Positions 1 through 6,053 are shown, counted from the first letter of the stretch. The stretch is 7,008 nucleotides of DNA from Flavimaricola sp. (GCA_023300365.1 JALZWD010000422.1:1-7008); one strand, 5' to 3'. The notes: generated by a model from the sequence alone, not told the origin. A program made the numbers and translations.

Positions 1-785
1 CCGGACAAAAACGTGCCAATCATCGTCTCGCGCTTGGCCAAGGTATAGGCGCCGGTTTCGGCCATCACGGGCACAAAACTGCGCCCCTGCGCCGTCGCAA
101 CCCACACCCCGTCTGCTTGGGACAAAATCACAACTTGAGGGCCGTGGCCCAAGATCCGGTCCAAGGCTTTGGCAGGGTCATCGCTGCCAAACAAAAGAAC
201 CGCCTCGACGGGCGTCAAAAACAAAATGTCTGCCCGCGCCGCCATCGCCACAAGCGACGACATGGCCGCATCTTCGGCCCAAAGCCCGGCCTCAAACACC
301 GGGTCAAATGCGATCAATACCCCCGCGGCACGGGCCTGATCCACCGCAATCCCCGCCGCCATCGCGGCCCCGGCCGATTGCCCAAGCAGCCGCCCCGACA
401 GGTGCAAAACCCGGGCCAGCGCCACATCCGCCGCCGCAAGATCACCGGGGCGAAACCGTTCCACCGCAATCTGTGTTCCTGTTGCATAGGCCGGGGCCTT
501 GCGGGGGACAATCCAAAGCCCGTTTGAGGCGGTCTCATCTCGCCTAAGGGTGCGGGTCTCAACACCCGTTTGATGGCAAATTGCCAAAATGTCCGGCGCG
601 GTTGCATCCATGCCCAAACGCCCGGCGATCGCCGCCTGCCCGCCCATGCGCGCCACGGAAATCGCAACATTCAGGGCATCCCCCCCGCAATCGCGCCCAT
701 AAAGCCCGTCAGCACGTTCCTCAAAACAGGCCCTAACCTCACCCAGAGCAAGCACATCCCATTTGGGTGTTTGCAGATCTGTCAA
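1..785 (-). CDS. PfkB/ribokinase-family sugar kinase, C-terminus cut by the window edge
   Basis: Seen: an unbroken frame of 261 codons on the minus strand leaves the window at position 1. It starts at TTG (783-785), five bases after a strong GGAGAGG ribosome binding site; an in-frame TAG lies upstream and no ATG fits, so TTG is the best start. Family features: residues 11-16 VLALGE (first beta strand and sugar site), CGGDALNVAISVARMG at 33-48 (the glycine-rich GG-x-x-N-x-A signature), DPVFEAGLW at 161-169 (the DPNxRxxLW position), ADILFLTPVEA at 185-195 and VVILSQADGV at 218-227. The layout is closest to 2-keto-3-deoxygluconate-kinase-like members, which phosphorylate a sugar or sugar acid with ATP in the cytoplasm; the substrate is inferred only. 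Odd: the catalytic GAGD motif, expected near residues 245-256, reads ETGAYTLAKRETMIGTFLS instead. The gene follows the acyl-CoA synthetase by 79 bases and may be co-transcribed with it. Family assignment is fairly sure, activity is not. Confidence 0.82.
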   Translation of the reverse strand, partial: MTDLQTPKWDVLALGEVRACFEERADGLYGRDCGGDALNVAISVARMGGQAAIAGRLGMDATAPDILAICHQTGVETRTLRRDETASNGLWIVPRKAPAYATGTQIAVERFRPGDLAAADVALARVLHLSGRLLGQSAGAAMAAGIAVDQARAAGVLIAFDPVFEAGLWAEDAAMSSLVAMAARADILFLTPVEAVLLFGSDDPAKALDRILGHGPQVVILSQADGVWVATAQGRSFVPVMAETGAYTLAKRETMIGTFLS

Positions 786-813
786 AACGGCCTCTCCGAT
801 CCATACTCCGATC

Positions 814-841
814 AGAATAGGCCACTATGATGAACAGTCGA
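814..841 (-). promoter_or_regulatory. possible sigma-70-type promoter of the sugar kinase gene
   Basis: On the minus strand TCGACT (836-841, four of six matches to TTGACA) lies 16 bases before TATTCT (814-819, four of six matches to TATAAT). Transcription would begin roughly 20 bases before the ribosome binding site of the kinase gene, which gives a short leader. The match is modest and was found by eye, so transcription from the upstream acyl-CoA synthetase gene is an equal alternative. Confidence 0.25.
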
Positions 842-864
842 TTAAGCTGGCAAGGCCCGGTGCA

Positions 865-2772
865 CTAGGCCTCGGCCCAATCCCACTTAACGGTAAAGCT
901 GCCCAAGACCTTGACGACATCCTCATCGCTCGCCTCGCCGGTCTTGGCGATTTGCGCCACCAAACCACGCCGCTTGCTCTCAAGAACGCTCGCCACATGC
1001 GCAGGCACGCCCGCATCGGCCAAGGCCGCATCAAACACCCGCGTAATCGCGGATTTCCGCAGCGCCGGCTTAAACACTTTTCCAACGGCTGTTTTGGGAA
1101 GCTCGTCCAAGATTTCCAAATGCTTGGGCCATGCCGCACGTTCGTGAATATGCTCCTTGGCATAAGCGCGCAGCTCTTCGCGGTCGATCTGTGCGCCATC
1201 CACCAATTCCACATAGGCGGCCGGAACTTCACCCGCATGGGCATCAGGCTGGCCAATCGCACCGGCAAACGCCACCAATTCGTGGCCCGCCAGCGCCTCT
1301 TCGATCTCGGCGGGGTCAATGTTGTGGCCACCACGAATAATCAAATCCTTGGCCCGCCCAGTGATCCACAAATATCCATCCGCATCCAGACGCCCAAGAT
1401 CACCTGTGCGCAGATATTGCACCGATGGCCCCAACACTGAATTCTCGCCCGGATAAAACAAATCCGCGTTCTTTGGCGCTTCGGTATAGGTCTTGCCGTC
1501 ATAAACACCCGGGCTCGCCACACAAATCTCGCCCACCTCATCCACACCGCAATCGGTTTGGGTGTCAGTGGCCACAATACGCACATCCGTATGCGGAAAC
1601 GGGATGCCAATCGACCCAACCCGCTTCTCGCCGTCAGGCGGGTTGATCGACACCAAACATGTTGCCTCAGTAAGGCCGTAGCCCTCGCAAATGGTCACAC
1701 CCGCGGCCTTCTCAAACCGTTTATAAAGCTCAAGCGGCAAAGGCGCCGATCCACAAAACGCCAACCGCAACGACGAAATATCCGCATTCACCGGCCGCTG
1801 CATCAGGGCCGACATCGCCGTGGGCACGGTAATCACAAACGTCACCTTCCAACGTTCAACCAGCTTCCAGAAATTATCAAACACCCCGTCGCCACGATAT
1901 CCCTGCGGCGTTGGAAACACGATATGCGCCCCCGACCCAAGCGAGGCCCCCATCGCCACAATCGTCGCAAACACATGAAACAACGGCAAAGGACAAATCT
2001 GCACGTCCTCTTCGGTGAACAACAAACGGTCGCCCAACCACGCGTTATAAATGATGCCCGAATACAAATGCTGCACCACCTTGGGCATGCCCGTCGTCCC
2101 ACCAGTGTGGAAATAGGCCGCGACACGGTCGGCCTTGCTGTCCTCGAATGTCAAATCCGTCGGCTGCGCATCAATCGACGGGTTAAACTGGATCACCCGC
2201 GCCTTATGCGTCACCGCCACCTTGGGCCGGATCAACGGCACAATCAGCTTCTTCACACCGCTCAGATACCGCAGCAAATCCACCTCAACCACGGTCTGCA
2301 CATTGGGCGCCAGCGCCACGGCCTCGGCCGCCTTTTGCGCCACATCCGTCTTGGGGAATGCCCGCAACGTCACCAACACCTTGGCCCCCGTCTCGCGCAG
2401 GATTGCACCGATTTGCTCGGCCTCGAGCAGTGGGTTGATCGGGTTCACAATCCCCGCCACCTGCCCGCCCAAATAGGTCAGGATCGTCTCGGTGCAATTG
2501 GGCAAAAGATACGCCACAACATCGTTCTCACCAACGCCCAGCTCGCGAAACAGGTTCGCTGTCTGCGCCGTCTTTTCTTGCAACTCACGCCACTTCAGGG
2601 TCTCGGCCTTGGCCTTGTCATCCGAAAACATCTGGAACGTCACCGCACTGCGCCCCGCATGGGCGCCGGCCGTGCGTGAAATCATCTCCCACGTGGTGGT
2701 GGGCATGTCGCGATCTTCCCACAGGCACTCTGCCTCAATCGCATTGCGATCTGCTACGGACCCAAATGTCAT
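865..2772 (-). CDS. acyl-CoA synthetase (AMP-forming, ANL superfamily)
   Basis: Activates a carboxylic (probably fatty) acid to its acyl-CoA through an acyl-adenylate, in the cytoplasm. Seen in the 635-residue product: P-loop HTGGTTGMPK at residues 222-231 (the Y/HTSGTTGxPK motif), GYGLTEA at 364-370 (adenine and acyl site), TGD at 456-458 (ribose-binding Asp), the hinge GRAKDLIIRGGHNIDPAE at 472-489, and PKTAVGK ending in the catalytic Lys at about 565. All core motifs are intact. About 70 residues follow that Lys, longer than in typical members. The ATG at 2772 is chosen because GCGGAGG stands nine bases before it; the frame stays open upstream to 2946, but that extension has no support. 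Similar proteins are annotated only as acyl-CoA synthetase in Rhodobacterales, so chain length and specificity cannot be given. It lies 180 bases downstream of a small membrane-protein gene and 79 bases upstream of the sugar kinase gene. Confidence 0.95.
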   Translation of the reverse strand: MTFGSVADRNAIEAECLWEDRDMPTTTWEMISRTAGAHAGRSAVTFQMFSDDKAKAETLKWRELQEKTAQTANLFRELGVGENDVVAYLLPNCTETILTYLGGQVAGIVNPINPLLEAEQIGAILRETGAKVLVTLRAFPKTDVAQKAAEAVALAPNVQTVVEVDLLRYLSGVKKLIVPLIRPKVAVTHKARVIQFNPSIDAQPTDLTFEDSKADRVAAYFHTGGTTGMPKVVQHLYSGIIYNAWLGDRLLFTEEDVQICPLPLFHVFATIVAMGASLGSGAHIVFPTPQGYRGDGVFDNFWKLVERWKVTFVITVPTAMSALMQRPVNADISSLRLAFCGSAPLPLELYKRFEKAAGVTICEGYGLTEATCLVSINPPDGEKRVGSIGIPFPHTDVRIVATDTQTDCGVDEVGEICVASPGVYDGKTYTEAPKNADLFYPGENSVLGPSVQYLRTGDLGRLDADGYLWITGRAKDLIIRGGHNIDPAEIEEALAGHELVAFAGAIGQPDAHAGEVPAAYVELVDGAQIDREELRAYAKEHIHERAAWPKHLEILDELPKTAVGKVFKPALRKSAITRVFDAALADAGVPAHVASVLESKRRGLVAQIAKTGEASDEDVVKVLGSFTVKWDWAEA

Positions 2773-2952
2773 GTCGTCAATCCTCCGCTTAGGGGCCCGC
2801 CACTGCGCCACCCTATTCTCCCTAAACCCTACCATGAGACCGACAACCGCGATAGGCAAACGTGACGCGGCGACAAATGCGACAAACACAGCCCGCGGTG
2901 AACGATTGCCGTGCCAGAGGTCGCCCAAGGAAGCAAAAAGACCCACAGAGCC
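2773..2952 (-). other. 180-base spacer and leader of the acyl-CoA synthetase gene
   Basis: Contains the Shine-Dalgarno sequence GCGGAGG for the synthetase and a near-perfect tandem 9-bp repeat (2870-2878 and 2879-2887; TTTGTCGC on the minus strand in both units). No convincing -35/-10 pair and no U-tract terminator could be found by eye. The synthetase reading frame stays open through most of this spacer, but I see no domain sequence or start signal there. Confidence 0.4.
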
Positions 2953-3198
2953 TCAGACCAAAAAGAAATAACGCCCAAGCCCGTAGAGATACAATACCGT
3001 GAAAACCATGTTGATGTATTTCAACTGCCGCTCTCCATGGAGCCAAGCACAATACATCCAGATAAGACAAAACGGCAGGCTCAATAGCATTGCAAACAAT
3101 TGCCAACCCTGCACAACGGATATGGTGCTGGCCATTCCCAGGCCGAATGCGAACCACTTCAATCGCTGTTCATAAACAGCAAAATCCATCAGCTTCAT
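2953..3198 (-). CDS. small hypothetical integral membrane protein, three predicted helices
   Basis: I do not recognise the family with confidence. The 81-residue product is hydrophobic nearly throughout, with likely membrane helices at about residues 13-29, 32-53 and 61-80, separated by short loops containing GERQLK (55-60) and YEQRLK (9-14). Aromatic residues cluster at helix ends (W15, W32, W47, W52, Y71), as in real membrane proteins, and the composition is unlike the Arg/His-rich shadow frames nearby. The first ATG (3198) has a weak AAGAGA eight bases upstream; a second in-frame ATG lies three codons on. The size and three-helix plan recall SemiSWEET/PQ-loop half-transporters, with a W-x-Y in the middle helix and an Asn at the start of the last one, but the PQ motif is missing, so this is a structural guess only. 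It precedes the acyl-CoA synthetase gene on the same strand. Confidence 0.7.
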   Translation of the reverse strand: MKLMDFAVYEQRLKWFAFGLGMASTISVVQGWQLFAMLLSLPFCLIWMYCAWLHGERQLKYINMVFTVLYLYGLGRYFFLV

Positions 3199-3269
3199 AT
3201 TTTAAATCTCTTGATTATGTCCGCCGTAAACCCGGCGCGTGACAGGGCTCGCATACTCCGAAAAAAGGC

Positions 3270-3297
3270 ATTTTTCAAGCATCTGCCGCTCAGTCAA
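3270..3297 (-). promoter_or_regulatory. possible promoter of the small membrane-protein gene
   Basis: TTGACT (3292-3297, minus strand; five of six matches to TTGACA) is followed after 16 bases by AAAAAT (3270-3275; four of six to TATAAT). Transcription would start near 3263, leaving a leader of about 65 bases before the ATG at 3198. An AT-rich inverted repeat, GAAAAA/TTTTTC with a five-base loop, overlaps the -10 and could be either chance or a control element. Found by eye; low certainty. Confidence 0.28.
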
Positions 3298-3331
3298 CGG
3301 GCTTATGGCGCCGATATCGGAACAATCACCC

Positions 3332-4444
3332 CTAGCGCTTGCGCCCAAACACAAACACCTCGTCATTAAACCACAGGCCGCCATAGCGGCGCAAAATATC
3401 GCCCGTGATCTCTAAATGCCGCACGCCCGTATGCGTCTCTTCAATCCGCGCGTCATCAATCTGCGCCACATAGGTCGCCGCGTTCCACGCCGCAAAAAGC
3501 GTCGATGTGCCGATCGACGGGCCCACTTCTTCGGGCAATGTATGCATTTGATAGGAAATGAGGGCATCGCCACCGCGCGGCACTTCTAGATCAAAATCAA
3601 CCACCTCATCACCCAATTCGTCCCGCACCGCCTCAACCAAGGCATAGCGGTCTACGGGGAACAATTCTTCTTCCCCCCAAATTGCTGTGATGATCTCTTC
3701 GCCGGGATCATTCCCCGCCGATTGCGCAACCATCATGCGCCCGCCCGGGGCCAATGCCCGCAACAAAGGCGAAATAACCGTTCGCGCCTTAAGCTCCGCC
3801 GAGGTCCGCGCCCGCCATGGCTGCGAGGCGACAACAAAATCAAAATCCGCTTCCGCCTGCCCCTCTTTGGGGATCACGTCATCCAACAAAAACGCGTGGT
3901 CCTCACGGTAGATCACCAAAACCGAGGGCGTCACATACAAAGGATTGCCGGTCTTGGCCGAAGATTTCACCTGCCAATTGTCTACCAATGTCGGATCAAG
4001 TGCGCGCAATTGCTCGGCAAACCCAAACGAGCTGTCTCCCGTCAGGGCCACCTCGGTCCAATTTACCTCCGCCCCCGAATTGGGGCGCAGCCATGGGGCT
4101 TCGGCATAAAAAAGGTTGGTCATCACAATGCACGACGCCGGATGCTCGACCAAACGATCTGGCAATTTATCAAGCGACAGCCGCAGGTCCTCAAGGCTGA
4201 TCTCTTTGCCCACCACATAAACCGGCACATGCGGGTGGCGTTGGTGCAATGCGCGCATAATGTTGGACAAAACCGTGCCATCCCCCATGCCCGCATCAAA
4301 CAAGCGAAACGCAGGCGGCCGTGGCGTCAGATGATCCAACTCATCCGCCGCACGTTCCGACAGTTTCCATTTTTCATTGGTGGTTGTGACAAAGGCCAAA
4401 TACTTTTGCCGATTGTCATAAAAGCGGAACGGTTTATCACTCAT
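3332..4444 (-). CDS. class I SAM-dependent methyltransferase-like protein, substrate unknown
   Basis: The 370-residue product carries a Rossmann SAM-binding core: motif I FDAGMGDG at residues 49-56, an acidic residue after the second strand in VGKEIS (E81), a motif IV-like FDFVVASQPW at 201-210, and the APGGRMMV turn at 232-239. This matches class I methyltransferases, but QPW replaces the usual NPPY/F or DPPY type of motif, and about 120 residues separate E81 from motif IV, roughly twice the common spacing. The N-terminal segment RFYDNRQKYLAFVTTTNEKW (7-26) looks strongly conserved in related alphaproteobacterial proteins as I remember them. No signal peptide or membrane helix is seen, so it is cytoplasmic. 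The ATG at 4444 has GGAAAGG seven bases upstream. The substrate is unknown and neighbours do not settle it. It could also be a SAM-binding protein without transferase activity. Confidence 0.88.
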   Translation of the reverse strand: MSDKPFRFYDNRQKYLAFVTTTNEKWKLSERAADELDHLTPRPPAFRLFDAGMGDGTVLSNIMRALHQRHPHVPVYVVGKEISLEDLRLSLDKLPDRLVEHPASCIVMTNLFYAEAPWLRPNSGAEVNWTEVALTGDSSFGFAEQLRALDPTLVDNWQVKSSAKTGNPLYVTPSVLVIYREDHAFLLDDVIPKEGQAEADFDFVVASQPWRARTSAELKARTVISPLLRALAPGGRMMVAQSAGNDPGEEIITAIWGEEELFPVDRYALVEAVRDELGDEVVDFDLEVPRGGDALISYQMHTLPEEVGPSIGTSTLFAAWNAATYVAQIDDARIEETHTGVRHLEITGDILRRYGGLWFNDEVFVFGRKR

Positions 4445-4552
4445 TTCGGGGCCTTTCCGCTATTGGGCTGCGGTCTCATCTCTCACGTTATTGGCGTGGC
4501 AAACAATGTGTTAAAATTCTGAATATCATTAAGTTTCATGCACTTAAACCCA

Positions 4553-4568
4553 TGTCCAAGCTTGGACA
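4553..4568. repeat. perfect 16-bp palindrome between the DsbD-like and methyltransferase-like genes
   Basis: TGTCCAAGCTTGGACA reads the same on both strands. It lies six bases past the stop codon of the DsbD-like gene and about 109 bases before the start of the methyltransferase-like gene. As RNA it could form a six-base-pair stem with an AGCT loop, but no U-run follows on the minus strand, so an intrinsic terminator is a poor fit. A dimeric regulator's operator controlling the downstream gene is the better guess, from symmetry and position alone. Confidence 0.5.
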
Positions 4569-4574
4569 CCTGTC

Positions 4575-5372
4575 TCAAGGCGCCCGGCAGCCTTGAATAT
4601 CCACCGCCACATCCCCTCCCAAAACAGTGATCCTGACGGCCGAACGATCCACCGCGAACCCCTCGCCCGTAACATGCACCATCTGAACCGAAGCCGTGAT
4701 AACATCGCCCCGCCGCACCATCTCAGGCTCACTCACCCAGACCTGAGGATCGCCCGCTTCGATCACAACCTCCTCGCCGCCCGCCAGCGCCGGCATCGTG
4801 ATTTCCGCGTACAAATTCATCCCGTATTCCGACGGGCTGGCCGCGCAAGAAACCACACCAACCCCCGCCTCCTCGGCCCGCAAAGGCCGGTCAACCAGCG
4901 CCGCTACGATCAACGGATCACGCCGCCCCCCCTCGGGCAAGACCTGATCAAAATTAAGCTGCGCGGGCACGCAAATCTCGTCACAAATCCCGATATTCAT
5001 CTGCCCCGCCAAACGCATCTCGCCGTCCGTATCACGGGTCAACTCAACCGGCAAAATGACGCGGTCTTCATACCCAATCGAGCGCGTCCCATTTTGATAG
5101 AACACCTTCGGCACAGGCCACCGCAACTGCGCCGACGCGACATTGCTTGATCCTGAATAGGTCACCATCGGCGGAATTCCCGCATCCCCCGGCGCCCGCC
5201 AATAGGTCTTCCAACCCGGCGCCAACGTGACCGCGAGGGCGGCCATCTGATTGCCCGAACTGGTGGTCCAGCCGGGCAAAACCTCAATCGAAACGACATC
5301 ATCAAGGCTTTGGGCCGCCACAGGTGCCGCCATCGCCATCGCAAGGAAACTTATCAAACCGCGTATCATCAT
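4575..5372 (-). CDS. exported DsbD-alpha-domain-like thiol protein (stand-alone)
   Basis: Seen: a 265-residue product beginning MMIRGLISFLAMAMAAPVAA, a clear Sec signal peptide probably cut before QS, so the protein acts in the periplasm. The mature part resembles the N-terminal immunoglobulin-like domain of DsbD/ScsB: an early GWKTYWRAPGDAGIPP (residues 53-68), the RWPVPKVF segment (84-91), and GICDEICVPA (128-137) with a Cys pair in CxxxC spacing (C130, C134). In the family these cysteines receive electrons from the membrane domain and pass them to periplasmic partners such as cytochrome c maturation or isomerase proteins. Here no membrane electron conduit and no thioredoxin domain follow, and none is encoded next door. 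Two more cysteines lie at about 176 and 262. Start: ATG at 5372 gives a normal signal peptide; TTG at 5390 and ATG at 5369 are alternatives and none has a strong ribosome binding site. It is transcribed divergently from yqgE. Confidence 0.85.
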   Translation of the reverse strand: MMIRGLISFLAMAMAAPVAAQSLDDVVSIEVLPGWTTSSGNQMAALAVTLAPGWKTYWRAPGDAGIPPMVTYSGSSNVASAQLRWPVPKVFYQNGTRSIGYEDRVILPVELTRDTDGEMRLAGQMNIGICDEICVPAQLNFDQVLPEGGRRDPLIVAALVDRPLRAEEAGVGVVSCAASPSEYGMNLYAEITMPALAGGEEVVIEAGDPQVWVSEPEMVRRGDVITASVQMVHVTGEGFAVDRSAVRITVLGGDVAVDIQGCRAP

Positions 5373-5462
5373 GCCTTTGTCATCCCGCAAAGCGCCTGAA
5401 ATGAAAAGTCACGTCTGCGCGAAAGCTTGTCATCTCGTGCAACCCGCAGCATCATTGCGCAC
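5373..5462. promoter_or_regulatory. divergent promoter region between the DsbD-like gene and yqgE
   Basis: This 90-base spacer must drive both outward-facing genes. It holds an exact 8-bp direct repeat, TTGTCATC, at 5377-5384 and 5427-5434, 50 bases apart (about five helical turns). Each copy contains TTGTCA, five of six matches to a -35 box on the plus strand. The second is followed after 17 bases by CATCAT (5450-5455; four of six to TATAAT), which places the likely transcription start at or within a base or two of the yqgE ATG. An inverted repeat CTTTG-N8-CAAAG spans 5375-5392 near the DsbD-like start. No good minus-strand promoter was seen. Confidence 0.4.
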
Positions 5463-6020
5463 ATGACCGACCTCACCGGCCACCTCCTCGTCGCCACACC
5501 CGGCATGTCCGACCCGCGCTTCGCGGGCGCGCTCGTCTATCTGTGCGCGCACAGCTCTGAGGGCGCCATGGGGTTGATCATCAACAAACCAACACCGCAG
5601 GTCCGGTTTGCGGATCTTCTCGAACAACTTGAGATTAGCCACAGCGCGCCCCTCCCCGACCTGCGGATCCATTTTGGTGGCCCCGTTGAAACATCTCGCG
5701 GCTTTGTCCTGCACTCCGCCGATCACAGCACGGGCGAGGCGACCCTGAGGGTTGATGACGATTTCGCGATGACCGCCAGCATTGAGATCCTCACCGATAT
5801 CGCCCAGGGCACCGGCCCACGCTCTTCGATGCTGACTTTGGGATATTCAGGGTGGGGGCCCGGACAGCTTGAGGCCGAAATTGGACAAAACGGATGGATG
5901 ACAGCCCCCGCAACATCCGAGCTCTTGTTTGGCCGCGCGCACGAATACAAATGGGCTGCGGCCTTAAAATCCGTCGGCGTTGACCCCGCGATCCTTTCAA
6001 CCGCCGCTGGACGGGCCTGA
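5463..6020 (+). CDS. yqgE: YqgE/AlgH family protein (UPF0301, DUF179)
   Basis: The 185-residue product is a full-length member of the UPF0301 family, whose biochemical role is unsettled; homologues have been called AlgH or putative transcriptional regulators without firm proof. Seen: the family's opening TDLTGHLLVATPGMSDPRF (residues 2-20), VYLCAHSSEGAMGLIINKP (25-43), the GGPV turn (72-75), GYSGWGPGQLE (127-137) and the conserved NGW near 143-145. Length is typical. It has no signal peptide or membrane helix, so it is cytoplasmic. ATG at 5463 is chosen because homologues start just before DLTG; a TTG at 5427 in the same frame would add 12 residues unlike the family. No Shine-Dalgarno sequence precedes the ATG, and the best upstream promoter ends about seven bases before it, so the message may be leaderless. 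It is divergent from the DsbD-like gene and convergent with the ABC exporter gene. Confidence 0.95.
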   Translation: MTDLTGHLLVATPGMSDPRFAGALVYLCAHSSEGAMGLIINKPTPQVRFADLLEQLEISHSAPLPDLRIHFGGPVETSRGFVLHSADHSTGEATLRVDDDFAMTASIEILTDIAQGTGPRSSMLTLGYSGWGPGQLEAEIGQNGWMTAPATSELLFGRAHEYKWAAALKSVGVDPAILSTAAGRA

Positions 6021-6039
6021 AGCCTCGCAAACGCTCAGC

Positions 6040-6053
6040 AAGGCGCACGCCTT
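6040..6053. terminator. possible weak bidirectional hairpin between convergent genes
   Basis: AAGGCG-CA-CGCCTT forms an inverted repeat with six-base arms in the 31-base gap between the yqgE stop and the ABC exporter stop, and it overlaps the exporter's TAA codon. The position suits a shared terminator, but neither strand shows a following T-run and the two-base loop would have to open to four bases, leaving five pairs. It may be a transcript-end stabiliser or chance. Confidence 0.28.

Noticed and set aside
529..541. 13-base match GCGGTCTCATCTC shared with 4470-4482
   Set aside because: One copy lies within the kinase coding sequence and the other in a spacer in unrelated context; no flanking similarity, so chance is likely.
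117..830. Plus-strand and other-frame minus-strand open frames over the sugar kinase
   Set aside because: Pro/Arg-rich translations without domains; the correct minus-strand frame shows continuous PfkB-family sequence from 785 to the window edge.
763..1440. Plus-strand open frame of 225 codons opposite the start of the kinase and the end of the synthetase
   Set aside because: It spans the ends of two well-supported minus-strand genes, and its composition looks like antisense translation with no family features.
1558..2679. Plus-strand open frame of 373 codons opposite the acyl-CoA synthetase
   Set aside because: Very rich in Arg, His and Gln with no recognisable domain, and directly antisense to a gene with all catalytic motifs; typical shadow in GC-rich DNA.
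865..2946. A longer version of the acyl-CoA synthetase starting 58 codons upstream
   Set aside because: The frame is open, but the extra sequence is Arg-rich, resembles no domain and has no ribosome binding site, whereas the ATG at 2772 has GCGGAGG at ideal spacing.
3311..3320. 10-bp palindrome CCGATATCGG just after the methyltransferase-like gene
   Set aside because: Short, with no T-run and no partner site; expected by chance at this length.
3202..3384. Minus-strand frame of 60 codons between the methyltransferase-like and small membrane-protein genes
   Set aside because: It overlaps the end of the methyltransferase-like gene in another frame, has no domain and no convincing ribosome binding site; the region is better read as a spacer with a possible promoter.
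3722..4522. Plus-strand open frame of 266 codons opposite the methyltransferase-like gene
   Set aside because: Arg/His/Gln-rich antisense translation with no motif; the minus-strand gene has clear SAM-binding motifs and a good ribosome binding site.
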